Source: JBAZZQ01 sp041658725
GTDB lineage: Bacteria > Planctomycetota > Phycisphaerae > JAAYCJ01
Length of the DNA stretch: 64,000 bases
Assembly (NCBI GenBank): GCA_041658725.1
Contig: JBAZZQ010000013.1
Location: 12,470-76,469, forward strand
Direction of reading: 5' to 3'
Within the stretch, counting starts at the first letter, position 1. Each line of letters begins with the position of its first letter. The notes under the pieces were generated by a model, which did not search any database, was not told where the DNA came from, and saw only the letters and a list, made by a program, of their open reading frames with translations. Shown here piece by piece: positions 36,383-45,547 of the stretch. Both the position numbers and the translations under genes were made by a program.

Positions 36383-37084
36383 ATGAACCCATCCATCCAT
36401 TGGCCGACAACCCCCGCCGAGGGAGTTGAATTGCAAAAACAAATGGCGCGGATGGTAAAGATCCAACCCTTACCCTCACCGCCAAGAATCCTTGCCGCCA
36501 TTGACCTGGCTCACATCGGCTCGCCCCGCCGACCCACCCATCAGGCGGCGGGAATTATTGTGTACGATCTTGAAAAGAAAGAAACCATCGAACGCCGTTC
36601 CGTCATCCGGCCCGTGACGTTTCCCTACATCCCCGGCCTGCTTTCGTTTCGCGAGGCCCCTGCCGCACTGGAGGTCATCGAGCTGATTTCTACCCCCGTC
36701 GATGTTTTCTTAATCGACGGCCAGGGATTGGCTCATCCCCGACGAATCGGAATCGCCAGTCACTTGGGAATCCTGATCGACCGGCCAACTATCGGTTGCG
36801 CGAAAAGTCGATTGACCGGCCAGCCTCAACAACCCTTACCCGCCAGACGCGGGTCCCGAATAAATTTGCTGGATGGCGATGAAATTATCGGGGCGATTGT
36901 GCGAACCCGGACGAAGGTCAAGCCCTTGTATGTTTCCATTGGAAATTTAATTACTCTGGAAGAATGTATCGAGGTTGTATTAAAATCCGCAGACCGTTAT
37001 CGCTTGCCGGAACCCGCGCGTCTGGCCCATAATTATGTTACAATGATCGCCAAAGGAGTATTAAAACCCGACGAACATTTATAA
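36383..37084 (+). CDS. nfi: endonuclease V
   Basis: 233 residues from ATG at 36383, two bases after the previous stop. The enzyme cuts DNA (or RNA) near deaminated bases such as inosine. Family signatures are ILAAIDLAH (first catalytic Asp), FPYIPGLLSFREAPA with the Tyr wedge and Glu, FLIDGQGLAHPRRIGIASHLG with Asp, and GCAKSRLTG. It is normal in length. The position after the DUF2225-like gene suggests co-transcription. A 28-base repeat overlaps the stop codon region. Confidence 0.93.
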   Translation: MNPSIHWPTTPAEGVELQKQMARMVKIQPLPSPPRILAAIDLAHIGSPRRPTHQAAGIIVYDLEKKETIERRSVIRPVTFPYIPGLLSFREAPAALEVIELISTPVDVFLIDGQGLAHPRRIGIASHLGILIDRPTIGCAKSRLTGQPQQPLPARRGSRINLLDGDEIIGAIVRTRTKVKPLYVSIGNLITLEECIEVVLKSADRYRLPEPARLAHNYVTMIAKGVLKPDEHL

Positions 37085-37110
37085 GAGGGCGGAGCAAGCC
37101 CCGCCCCTAC
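37083..37110 (+). repeat. 28-base palindromic repeat, copy 1
   Basis: Contains GGGCGGAGC-AA-GCCCCGCCC, a hairpin with nine-base arms and one mismatch. It is identical over 28 bases to the reverse complement of 52149-52176. Both copies come right after a stop codon in the same orientation, so they may act as transcript ends. Confidence 0.9.
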
Positions 37111-37120
37111 TTTAAAAATT

Positions 37121-38308
37121 ATGACAAATGTACATATATCACAATTAACGATCTACCAGCTGGCCATGCCTTTTCGCCGACAGTTCCGCCACGCCGCGGC
37201 CCAGCGATCCGTGGGCGATAACATCATCGTTCAACTCGAACTCGGAAACGGCCAGGTCGGTTTCGGCGAGACCCTTGCCCGCGAATATGTTACCGGTGAA
37301 ACACCCGCCTCCGTTGTCGATTCGATCCAAAGAATTTTTCTGCCCATTCTCATGCAATTCAACCCGGACGGTTTTGGTGAAGTGATCGAGCTTTTGGAGC
37401 GTCTGCCCCTCGTCGATAACGGTAAACCCCTCTACGCCGCCAGATGCGCGGTTGAACTGGCTCTGCTCGATGTCTACGGCAAGCAATTCAATCGTAACCC
37501 GGAAATTCTCACCGGCTGGATCGATCAACCCTTCTGGGAACCGCCCGGAGCGGCAGCCTCCGTCACTTACAGCGGTGTGATCGGAACGATGAAGCCGAAA
37601 AAGGCGGCACTGGTCGCCCGCCTCATGCGTCTCTGGAAATTATCCGATTTTAAAATCAAAGTCGGCGACCCCGCCGAATTCGACCGCCTGGGCGAGGTGG
37701 CCAAGGCGCTTGCTCGTCCCATCAAAGCCGGACAAGTCCGTCTTCGCGTCGATGCCAACGGAGCCTGGAAACCCGAAGATTTAAAGGAAAAAGTCGATCG
37801 CCTTGAAGACCTGGGAATCCTGTACCTGGAACAGCCCACCCTCCCGCGATTCGATGACGGTTGGCTTCCCATTCAACATCACAGCGGAGTCAATCTGATC
37901 GCCGACGAATCCCTGGTCAGCCTTGCCGACGCCGAACGGCTGACCCGTCAATACACGGTCGGAATCTTTAACATTCGCCTGGCCAAAAATGGCGGTCTGC
38001 TCCCCTCGCTCAAACTCGCCGCCTTCGCCTTCAGCCGGGGAATCGAAGTCCAACTCGGCTGCATGGTTGGCGAAACAGGAATCCTCACCGCCGCCGGGCA
38101 GTGGTTCGCAAATCTGGTGCCCGAAATTATCTTCGCCGAAGGCGGTTACGGCAAATGGCTCCTCAAGGACGATCTCTTGAGCAAACCCGTTAAATTCCGC
38201 TACGCCGGAAAAATCCCAACCCCGAAAGGCCCGGGGCTGGGGATACAGGTCGATCTGGCAAAAATACGCAAATACATCACATCGGAACCTCTTTCGATCA
38301 ATATTTAA
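37121..38308 (+). CDS. enolase-superfamily enzyme (muconate cycloisomerase/dipeptide epimerase group)
   Basis: 395 residues. The N-terminal capping domain is followed by the barrel with the KxK motif FKIKVGD, metal ligands in LRVDANGAW (Asp), YLEQP (Glu) and IADESLVS (Asp), and the second acid/base Lys in IRLAKNGGLLPS. This is the muconate-lactonizing subgroup. Known activities are cycloisomerisation, o-succinylbenzoate synthesis and L-Ala-D/L-Glu or related dipeptide epimerisation. No menaquinone genes adjoin, so a dipeptide epimerase acting on cell-wall peptides is possible, but unproven. ATG 37121 begins 36 bases after endonuclease V. Confidence 0.88.
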   Translation: MTNVHISQLTIYQLAMPFRRQFRHAAAQRSVGDNIIVQLELGNGQVGFGETLAREYVTGETPASVVDSIQRIFLPILMQFNPDGFGEVIELLERLPLVDNGKPLYAARCAVELALLDVYGKQFNRNPEILTGWIDQPFWEPPGAAASVTYSGVIGTMKPKKAALVARLMRLWKLSDFKIKVGDPAEFDRLGEVAKALARPIKAGQVRLRVDANGAWKPEDLKEKVDRLEDLGILYLEQPTLPRFDDGWLPIQHHSGVNLIADESLVSLADAERLTRQYTVGIFNIRLAKNGGLLPSLKLAAFAFSRGIEVQLGCMVGETGILTAAGQWFANLVPEIIFAEGGYGKWLLKDDLLSKPVKFRYAGKIPTPKGPGLGIQVDLAKIRKYITSEPLSINI

Positions 38309-38325
38309 ACTAAAGGATTTTCGTA

Positions 38326-38646
38326 ATGGAGCCATCGGAAAGAATCGAAAAATCTAAAAAAATCCTTTTGCAAAACGCGAAGGACGGTCTGGCCCTTTAT
38401 GCCCTGGCGATGGAATATAACTCTCGGGGTGATTTTACCGCGGCATTGGATTATCTGGACCACCTTTTGAAAATCGACCCCACCCATGTCCCGGGATATT
38501 ATCAAAAAGCCCTGATCCATGTAAAGCTTTCGCAAAACGACGAGGCCAAGTCGGTCCTGGAGGCGGGCCTACCCAAGGCCGCCGAAGCGGGCCATCTTCA
38601 CACGCGAGACAAAATGCGCGAGTTGCTGGAAGCAATCGACAAATAA
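38326..38646 (+). CDS. small TPR protein
   Basis: 106 residues without signal peptide. It contains two TPR units (LYALAMEYNSRGDFTAALDYL and VPGYYQKALIHVKLSQNDEAKSVLEAG, shown in parts). AAAGGA precedes the ATG. It starts 17 bases after the enolase-superfamily gene. Similar small TPR proteins are often annotated as scaffold or chaperone-like; function unknown. Confidence 0.8.
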   Translation: MEPSERIEKSKKILLQNAKDGLALYALAMEYNSRGDFTAALDYLDHLLKIDPTHVPGYYQKALIHVKLSQNDEAKSVLEAGLPKAAEAGHLHTRDKMRELLEAIDK

Positions 38647-38684
38647 ATGTACCGGAAAACGATGGTGTATTAGCTTTTAAACTC

Positions 38685-38712
38685 ATTCTAACATTCTTGA
38701 GAATGTTAGAAT
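38685..38712. terminator. perfect inverted repeat between convergent genes
   Basis: ATTCTAACATTCT (38685-38697) and its exact complement AGAATGTTAGAAT (38700-38712), separated by two bases. It lies in the space between convergent TPR genes and could end transcripts from both sides. Confidence 0.65.
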
Positions 38713-38760
38713 TAACTTTCATCGTTTCAGCATCGGTGGCAAGCCCCTCTGCATCGGGAT

Positions 38761-40422
38761 TTAGCTTAATGACGCTTTGGCCAGTTTGGCCTGTTCACTT
38801 TCCGGGGCGAGTTCGATAATCGACTGCCAGGATGTTTTTGCCCGGTCGTGCATTCCGATATTTTCCAGGGCCTGGGCGAGGGCGGCCAGGGCGTCGATGT
38901 TCTGCCCATTCCGGCGGAGGCTTTGCTCGAATTCCTCGACGGCCATAGGGTATCTGGCCTGATCAGAGTAGATCAATCCCAACTGATAATGCACGTCGGC
39001 GAATCCGGGTTCGAGGATGACGGCCCGCTCAAAGTATTTTTGAGCTTCATCTTTTTTGTTCAGCTCGTAAAGGGCGAGTCCTAGTTTGACCATCGCTTTG
39101 ACATAATCGGGATTGATGTCGACTGCCAGGCGAAATTCCACAGCGGCCTGAGCGACTTTACCCTGGGCCTTCAGGAGCAACCCGAACCGGTAATGCCAAT
39201 CCGCCCGCTGCGGATGACTTTCCAGGGCATAAGCAAAACGTTCGGTTTGAATATCCAGGAGCTGTTTGGCGACCGTGCGATTATCCGTCTGGGGTTCCAG
39301 GTACTCTTTCGCCTGTCGGGCCGCGGAGGCTTTTAACTCCAGCCGGGCAACTTCGGCAAACAGCATGGTGGTGTTGGGTTCAATGGCGGCGGCCAGTTCG
39401 ATGGTTTCCGACGCCTTATCCTGTAATCCGGTGTGATATTGGGCGACCGACAAACCAACATAGGCGTTTAGGAGCCGGTCATTAACGTCTATGGCCCGGC
39501 TGAACCATTCCGCGGCAGGAAGATAACGTCCCATCCGCAAATGATAGGTCCCGAATTTTACCATGGCTTCGAGATATCCAGGATGAATCTCCAGGGCCTT
39601 TTTATACGAGCTTACCGCCTGATCGTCCTGACCCAGTTTGGCGTGAAGCTCTGCCAGTTGAAGATAGGTATCGGGAAATTCTCCCTGTTTTTCCAGCAGC
39701 GATTCCAGGGTTTCAATGGCCTTTCCAATCTCTCCGGATTTGATATAGGCTCGAACGATTTCATTTTCCGTTTCCCAATTTTCCGGTTCGATAGTCAGGG
39801 CAATCTGGTATTCCGCTACGGCTTTCTTCTCGTAGCCGTTGTTTAGGTACAAACCCGCCAGAAGGATTCGGCTTTGAATATCCTCTGGGTCGATTTCGCA
39901 TAAAGCCTGATAATGTTTAATGGCTTCACCCAGCTCATGGTGGTGAAAATGAATCGCCGCCAACCGCTGATGTCCATTGACCAGGTTGGGAGTGAATTTC
40001 AGGGTCTTTTCATAATAGTGCATGGCCTTTTGTTCGTTTCGGTTCGTCTCATACAAAAACCCCAGGGCAAAGTGAATACACGTGTCCGTTTCCGCGTTTT
40101 CCCGGACCAGACGTTCCAGAACCTCGATCGCGTCTTCTCGCCGACCAAGCCGTTCGAGGATGCAGCAAAGGATTAATTTCCCTTCCAGAACATCGGAGCC
40201 TTGGTCGGTTAACTTCTGGGCATAGTCCAGGGCTTGCTCGGTAACCCCTTGCCGGTAAAAACTCACCGCCGCTTTTAACAGCAGGTCGGGGTCGTTCGGA
40301 CGTTCACTCAAATGAATTTTAAGAACCTTGGTGTCCGCCTTGAAGGCCTCCAGTCGTTGTCCGAAAACGCACCATAAGCTTCCCACCAATCCTTTGCCCA
40401 GTATTTCCAATAATTGCGACAT
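38761..40422 (-). CDS. TPR-repeat protein
   Basis: 553 residues, composed almost entirely of 34-residue TPR units, for example NGHQRLAAIHFHHHELGEAIKHY, GDIQSRILLAGLYLNNGY and VKAMVKLGLALYELNKKDEAQKY (in parts). There is no clear signal peptide; the N-terminus (MSQLLEILGKGLVGSLWCVF) is mildly hydrophobic. It lies 14 bases downstream of another TPR gene on the same strand, so the two form an operon. They probably act as protein-binding scaffolds. The partner is unknown. AGAAGG precedes the ATG. Confidence 0.85.
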   Translation of the reverse strand: MSQLLEILGKGLVGSLWCVFGQRLEAFKADTKVLKIHLSERPNDPDLLLKAAVSFYRQGVTEQALDYAQKLTDQGSDVLEGKLILCCILERLGRREDAIEVLERLVRENAETDTCIHFALGFLYETNRNEQKAMHYYEKTLKFTPNLVNGHQRLAAIHFHHHELGEAIKHYQALCEIDPEDIQSRILLAGLYLNNGYEKKAVAEYQIALTIEPENWETENEIVRAYIKSGEIGKAIETLESLLEKQGEFPDTYLQLAELHAKLGQDDQAVSSYKKALEIHPGYLEAMVKFGTYHLRMGRYLPAAEWFSRAIDVNDRLLNAYVGLSVAQYHTGLQDKASETIELAAAIEPNTTMLFAEVARLELKASAARQAKEYLEPQTDNRTVAKQLLDIQTERFAYALESHPQRADWHYRFGLLLKAQGKVAQAAVEFRLAVDINPDYVKAMVKLGLALYELNKKDEAQKYFERAVILEPGFADVHYQLGLIYSDQARYPMAVEEFEQSLRRNGQNIDALAALAQALENIGMHDRAKTSWQSIIELAPESEQAKLAKASLS

Positions 40423-40436
40423 AAATTAACCTTCTC

Positions 40437-41750
40437 CTATGCTACCGAGGTTACCAGGGCGTCTTCCGCCGCCTGAAATTCGTTGTTTAACTTCAGGGCA
40501 CGGCGGTAATGCCGTCGGGCGTGTTCCAGAGACCCTTGTTTATGATAAAGATTACCGAGCAAATAATGCACATCGGCATAATTCGCACCATTAAGAATCG
40601 CGGTTTGCAATCTGGTGATCGCTTCCTGATTCCGGTCGGTTTGCGAATATAACCGGGCTAGTTGGATAAGCGCATTTACATATCGAGGGTTGATTTCCAG
40701 AGCTTGTTGGGATTCCCGGATCGCTTTATCCGATTGGCCAAGACGCTGGTAAATGCAGCTGCAATGATGATGAAGGTCGGCGTATTCCGGATGTCGTTCC
40801 AAAGCCCGCATGACAATCTGGAGCAAGGCCGAAAATATCTGATCGTCGATATCAGTTGTCGGCAAATCCAGGAACGCGGTGACGAAGTCCGGCTCCGCAA
40901 CGATCAATTCGGAAAGATTATTCAGTGCCGCAACGGCGCCGGTGGACGAAATCTGATCGATTTTGACAACATCCATAGTCACCGCCAACCCCTCATGCCG
41001 GGCCTGTTTGACCACCAAAGTTAAATGGCACAAAAGCCAGTTGTTCTCCGGTTCCAGGCGATGGGCCTGCTGCAAATGGCGAACTCCTTCGATCAGGTGT
41101 CCCCGCAATCCCTGAGCCAAACCCAATTTCCATTGGGCATCGACATTTTCAGGTCTAAGCCGGCAGGCTTTGGTCAAATAAGGTATGGATTGTTCGACCT
41201 GGTCCTGACCGGCCAGGATCATCCCCAAATTAAAATTCACATCGAAATTGGATGGGAATTGCCTGACCATGCTTTCAAGAAGCGAAACGGCCCGATCGAA
41301 ATGACCGCCAGCATAATAACTGAGGGCTTCTTTGAGTCGAAGGTCGGGATTTTCCCCTTTCAATGTCGCTAAACGGGACATTTGTGCGCCCGCCTGGGTA
41401 TATTTTTCCTGCTTGAGATAGCATTGGGCCAGGAAGGAAATCATGGCCTTCGAATCTGGATTGCTTTTTATCCCGCGTTGTAAATAGCGGGCGGCCAAAT
41501 CGAAATTTCCATTTTCCATAAGTAATTCTGCGTGTTTTCGGCAGGCGACGGCGTGATAAAATCGGGACACTTGACCTTGCAGGCTTGTCGAATCGATAAG
41601 CTTTGCCAACAAATCGGCAGCCTGATCATAGACGCCGGACTTGTAGAGACTCATTGCGTCCTTATAAAGGGCACGGTTGTTCTGAGCCTTATCCAGGACG
41701 TTTGTTTCGGTTTGCATCTTTTGCTCTGCCACGTTTTTTTCTCCGGTCAT
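40437..41750 (-). CDS. TPR-repeat protein, first in two-gene operon
   Basis: 437 residues with many TPR units (SRFYHAVACRKHAELLMENG, FDLAARYLQRGIKSNPDSKA, YADVHYLLGNLYHKQGSLEHA). The N-terminus is charged and has no signal peptide, so it appears cytoplasmic. A non-TPR segment of about 60 residues lies in the middle (about residues 255-310). ATG at 41750 follows AGGAA. Its end lies 14 bases before the next TPR gene. A scaffold role is inferred from repeats only. Confidence 0.85.
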   Translation of the reverse strand: MTGEKNVAEQKMQTETNVLDKAQNNRALYKDAMSLYKSGVYDQAADLLAKLIDSTSLQGQVSRFYHAVACRKHAELLMENGNFDLAARYLQRGIKSNPDSKAMISFLAQCYLKQEKYTQAGAQMSRLATLKGENPDLRLKEALSYYAGGHFDRAVSLLESMVRQFPSNFDVNFNLGMILAGQDQVEQSIPYLTKACRLRPENVDAQWKLGLAQGLRGHLIEGVRHLQQAHRLEPENNWLLCHLTLVVKQARHEGLAVTMDVVKIDQISSTGAVAALNNLSELIVAEPDFVTAFLDLPTTDIDDQIFSALLQIVMRALERHPEYADLHHHCSCIYQRLGQSDKAIRESQQALEINPRYVNALIQLARLYSQTDRNQEAITRLQTAILNGANYADVHYLLGNLYHKQGSLEHARRHYRRALKLNNEFQAAEDALVTSVA

Positions 41751-41892
41751 TTCCTGTTACGGTGTCCAGACCAATACATAGTGCAATTATCGGCAGCCCG
41801 GAGAGGTACAATTATTTGAAAATTCAACTTACTTTAAGCTTCAGAAGCTTGACAAGCTGACCGATAAAATTATTGCCGGAAGGGAACGGTCA

Positions 41893-42477
41893 ATGAAAGT
41901 GGCTCTTATGCTCAATGATACAATGACCATTGCGGATAATCGCGATGCCCAGGCCCAGCAGCTCTCGGCCTGCGAGGCGGCCTTGGCGCTACCCAAAAAT
42001 GAGAAAAACCAAGCCATGCGATTGCTGATCAGCCTGTCGCGCGATGGCGACCCGTTGGTCAGAATTCGGGCCGCACAAGGACTGATGCAAATCGGCGGCG
42101 AGCGGGCCGTTATCGGACTAATGGACCTGATGGACGATCATCATTCGCAGGTCCGAATTGCCGCTATCGAGGCGCTTGGAGTCTTGCGGGCACACGAGGC
42201 GCGTGATAGAATCGAGACAATTATAAAATCGGATCCTGAAATTTCCGTCCGAATTACGGCCGCCAGGACGCTTGGGAAGTTGGGCAGCAAGAACGGCCTG
42301 TTGCTCATTATCAGACTCCTGGACCATGAAGACATGTATTTCCGCAGTTTGGCGGTTTTGGCTCTGAAGGATATCATTGGCCAGACCTTTCCTACCACCA
42401 GGGAAGGGATCAGGTCGGCCAAGCGATACCTGGAAATGAACTTAAACAAATATTTTACTATTACTGGAGGTTCATAA
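41893..42477 (+). CDS. HEAT-repeat protein
   Basis: 194 residues with HEAT/PBS-lyase-like helical repeats: PLVRIRAAQGLMQIGGERAV, SQVRIAAIEALGVLRAHEA, ISVRITAARTLGKLGSKNG, YFRSLAVLALKDI. The first ~40 residues differ. Such proteins bind other proteins. It lacks a signal peptide. Its TAA shares one base with the ATG of the following small lipoprotein gene, so the two are translationally coupled. Confidence 0.83.
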   Translation: MKVALMLNDTMTIADNRDAQAQQLSACEAALALPKNEKNQAMRLLISLSRDGDPLVRIRAAQGLMQIGGERAVIGLMDLMDDHHSQVRIAAIEALGVLRAHEARDRIETIIKSDPEISVRITAARTLGKLGSKNGLLLIIRLLDHEDMYFRSLAVLALKDIIGQTFPTTREGIRSAKRYLEMNLNKYFTITGGS

Positions 42478-42701
42478 TGAAACGGACTTTATTGTTCACC
42501 GCGGGTATCTTAGGACCGATGTGCGGGTTGCTGGCCGGTTGCGATGATAACGTAAAAAGCACCGTCCTCACCGGATTGCAGGGGGGCGCCACAACGGTCG
42601 CCACCGCCCTGATCACCGCCTTATTTCAAACCGCCATACCGACAACGACAGCGAAACTGGTAAGCGATTTGGCGACGTCGTTAGTGGCCGTGATCCTCTA
42701 A
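42477..42701 (+). CDS. small lipoprotein
   Basis: 74 residues. The N-terminal signal peptide ends CGLLAGC, a lipobox; the mature peptide is Thr/Ala-rich and hydrophobic (TTVATALITALFQTAIP). GGAGG lies six bases before the ATG, and its first base overlaps the stop of the HEAT gene. No family is recognised. Confidence 0.75.
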   Translation: MKRTLLFTAGILGPMCGLLAGCDDNVKSTVLTGLQGGATTVATALITALFQTAIPTTTAKLVSDLATSLVAVIL

Positions 42702-42796
42702 AAAAATCAATTTCGTCCTTCGGAACGATCTGGACATAAAACATCGGTAGGCGTATTCGTTTAGCAGGCGCCGGTACGGCGGCTTCCTAAATGCGT

Positions 42797-43393
42797 CTAT
42801 TTTGAAGGCGGCGATTGCGCCATTCGCATCGTCGCCGGCATCCATTTTCCGAAGCCTTTCAGGTGTTCCCAATAACCGATATAGCCGGTGATTCCCCAGA
42901 TCGCCGCCGCCGACAGAAGAACAATCACCGACAATATCCGGCAGGTCCGATTGCTCCGCAGGACAAGGGCCGGGGCCGCCAGTACGCCCGCCGAACCGCT
43001 CAGGATAAAACCAATCCCCGAAAGAACGGGGCTCAACGTCAATTTCAGGTCGATCATTCGTACGCCGATGACGATCGCCGCCAAACCGGCAAAAAACGCA
43101 TAAACGGCGATGATCAGCAGGTCCCATCGTTTGGCGATGGCGATGGCCGCCCCCAAAAATATAATCCCGAAAAACACCGAAAGCTCACCGTGCGTAATAT
43201 TGTACACCGCCGGCAACGGCCAGGTGAAAATCATGTGCAACCCCGTTACCAAAGCGATCACTCCCGTCATCCCGAACGCCACCGGCCAGCGATTCTGGTT
43301 TTCCGAGTTCAATCCCCAGTAGACATAACAAGCCAGTACAACCAACCCCGCCGCCATGTTGATCAACATCAAAGGAACATAATCGATAAACAT
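42797..43393 (-). CDS. DUF981-like membrane protein
   Basis: 198 residues with about seven predicted membrane helices. The start FIDYVPLMLINMAAGLVVLA and the block FGIIFLGAAIAIAKRWDLL resemble the DUF981 family of predicted inner-membrane proteins. No catalytic motif is seen. GGGAG precedes the ATG. A cupin gene lies 49 bases upstream on the same strand, perhaps in one transcript. Confidence 0.8.
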   Translation of the reverse strand: MFIDYVPLMLINMAAGLVVLACYVYWGLNSENQNRWPVAFGMTGVIALVTGLHMIFTWPLPAVYNITHGELSVFFGIIFLGAAIAIAKRWDLLIIAVYAFFAGLAAIVIGVRMIDLKLTLSPVLSGIGFILSGSAGVLAAPALVLRSNRTCRILSVIVLLSAAAIWGITGYIGYWEHLKGFGKWMPATMRMAQSPPSK

Positions 43394-43442
43394 AATTGCA
43401 CTCCCATTAAAATGAATTTTTAATGTTCGACCTAACGCTCTC

Positions 43443-43790
43443 TTACGACCGGATCATCGTCAGCAGCATTTTAAACTTTTTCGTCGCGAGAACCGAGTGC
43501 GGCTGATTGGCCGGCATGATTACCATTTCGCCCTTGTTTACCGTGATCGGTTTTCCCGCGATGGTGATTTGGGTCTCCCCATCGACCACATAGACCAGGG
43601 CGTCGAAGGGGGCGGTATGTTCGCTTAACCGCTGGCCCTTATCGAAAGCAAACAAAGTTACCGTTCCCGTTTTTTTATCGATAATGGTCCGGCTGACGAT
43701 GGAATCTTCCTGGTAATCGATCAGGGTGTTTAAATTTAACGCCTGTGCCGCCGGAGTCTTACCGCCGTTTGATGGTTCGTTTTTTGCCAT
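43443..43790 (-). CDS. cupin-domain protein
   Basis: 115 residues forming one cupin barrel. Motif 1 is seen around RLSEHTAPFDALVYVVDGE (His and Glu ligands) and motif 2 at MPANQPHSV (His). Small cupins of this type bind a metal and often modulate stress or sugar metabolism. GGGAGG precedes the ATG. It is transcribed just before the DUF981-like gene. Confidence 0.85.
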   Translation of the reverse strand: MAKNEPSNGGKTPAAQALNLNTLIDYQEDSIVSRTIIDKKTGTVTLFAFDKGQRLSEHTAPFDALVYVVDGETQITIAGKPITVNKGEMVIMPANQPHSVLATKKFKMLLTMIRS

Positions 43791-43868
43791 GAATATCCTC
43801 CCGATATAAAATGTTTCTATCAGTTTAAATGAGGATCAAAGGTTGAACAAGAGAAAATACCGGAACAA

Positions 43869-45344
43869 TTATTGTATCCGCCGGTCGAAAAATCGTTGGA
43901 TCATCATAGCCCGCTGCTCGTCGTCGAAAATCTGATTGCCGATGATGGACCAAACGAACAGGATCAGAACCAAAATCCCCGCGCACCAGGCAGGCAAGAG
44001 AAGCAGGAACGAGGCGAGGATCATCACCACCATTCCCGGGGAAATCGGTTGTTTTTTAAGCGCGATCAACCCCAGAGCGACCAGGATGGCCGGGACGCAC
44101 GACCACGCGGCGGCATTGGCCGCCCCCGCCAGGGCCGCGTCAGGTTTGATCCATAAGAAGCACAAAGCGATATTGGCCGCCAATCCGGTTAACCAAGCCA
44201 GAAAAATCAGGTGCAGCTTTTCAATCATCACAAACTGGATGGAAATAAACGCCAGTGCCGACAAAAATTGGAAGAACAAAAACGTCTGCGGAAGGATTTG
44301 GGCGAACTGTGATAATCTTTTCGGAAAGATTATCGTCAACGGCACGCGAAAAGCCGTAAGCGCGATGGCAGTAATCAATAGCGCCAACAGAGCCAATTTG
44401 GCGTAAAGATCAAATTGCGTATTGGCTTGCTTTCGGGCGCCTTTTTCCCAGATCGAGCAGACACTCGTCATCACCACTCCGGCCGCGGCGGCACCAAAAA
44501 TAAAAATCAATTGTCCCAGTTGCCGGCTGGTGGCAAAGATGTCTCCGTGCAAGGCCGTATCGAATTGGGTCAGGTGCCAGAGGGAATACACCTGCCAGGT
44601 TTGCCAGACAATTCCTCCCAGTGCCGACCAAATTCCATATCCGATCAATTGTTTCGCCAACGGTCTGAATTCAAGGCCGATGGCGGAATCCTCGTCCTCG
44701 GGTAATTTGTTTCTGAGAACCAGTCCCCAGATGATCGCGGGAACCATGAGGGCGATGACGTACGTCCACATTACATACGTCGCCTCCGGACCGATATATT
44801 TCAAGGCCAGGATGGTTAAGATAAAATAAAAGACTCCATGAAAGAGTTCCATCGCCGCCAGCGCGGGAAACATCCGAAGCCCTTTGAGAATGGCCGCGAT
44901 CAAAAAATAAACAATGAGCGTAAAACCGGTAATAAACGTTACGCGGGTCAGGGGTAAAACGTTCGATGAGGTAAGGTTTTCGCCGGCAAAAATCACATGC
45001 CCCAGAGGCACAGCGAAGAGCAGCAACACCATCGTGGCCCCAAGAGCAACCCCCACGATTAATCCTCCGCCCAGACCTAAAAAAGAATTTAATTTCTTAC
45101 GAGTCTGATAGGCCGGAACATACCGGGTGATCGCTTCGTGTATCCCCAGGGCGGCCAGGGGGACAATGATGTTAAGTGACTGCAGGGCCAGCGTAAGTAA
45201 AGTCAGCTGCCCCGTCTGTTTGGCCAGCAGCCAGATCAAAACCACTCCGCGAATAAAGCTCAAGCCCCGGTACAGAAAAATCGTCGGCAGATAAATGCGA
45301 ACCGATTTGACGACACCGGAAGGACGGAATATTTTGCTTTCCAT
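43869..45344 (-). CDS. oligosaccharide flippase, Wzx/MOP family
   Basis: 491 residues from ATG at 45344 (AAGGA six bases upstream). About 14 predicted membrane helices follow the pattern of polysaccharide flippases of the MOP superfamily: an opening helix FLYRGLSFIRGVVLIWLL, then ALGIHEAITRYVPAY in the first loop. It would move lipid-linked oligosaccharides across the inner membrane. No glycosyltransferase adjoins. It may serve the EPS or O-antigen system encoded elsewhere. The longer frame to 45422 adds residues without support. Confidence 0.85.
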   Translation of the reverse strand: MESKIFRPSGVVKSVRIYLPTIFLYRGLSFIRGVVLIWLLAKQTGQLTLLTLALQSLNIIVPLAALGIHEAITRYVPAYQTRKKLNSFLGLGGGLIVGVALGATMVLLLFAVPLGHVIFAGENLTSSNVLPLTRVTFITGFTLIVYFLIAAILKGLRMFPALAAMELFHGVFYFILTILALKYIGPEATYVMWTYVIALMVPAIIWGLVLRNKLPEDEDSAIGLEFRPLAKQLIGYGIWSALGGIVWQTWQVYSLWHLTQFDTALHGDIFATSRQLGQLIFIFGAAAAGVVMTSVCSIWEKGARKQANTQFDLYAKLALLALLITAIALTAFRVPLTIIFPKRLSQFAQILPQTFLFFQFLSALAFISIQFVMIEKLHLIFLAWLTGLAANIALCFLWIKPDAALAGAANAAAWSCVPAILVALGLIALKKQPISPGMVVMILASFLLLLPAWCAGILVLILFVWSIIGNQIFDDEQRAMMIQRFFDRRIQ

Positions 45345-45547
45345 GCACGGTCCTTCATTCATATCCCTTATTATGTATTCCAGGGCGTGCAATAACAAGA
45401 TTGCTTTTGCGGAACTGACCACTTACACTCCACCGAAATTTCATTGCTTTTTTCGGATGTGTGGCATAAGCTGTAATCCCGTACCTATGCTCCCCGACAT
45501 ATATTCTATCAATATGATGTTCCGAAGCGGTACAAAGGAGTTAAGGA

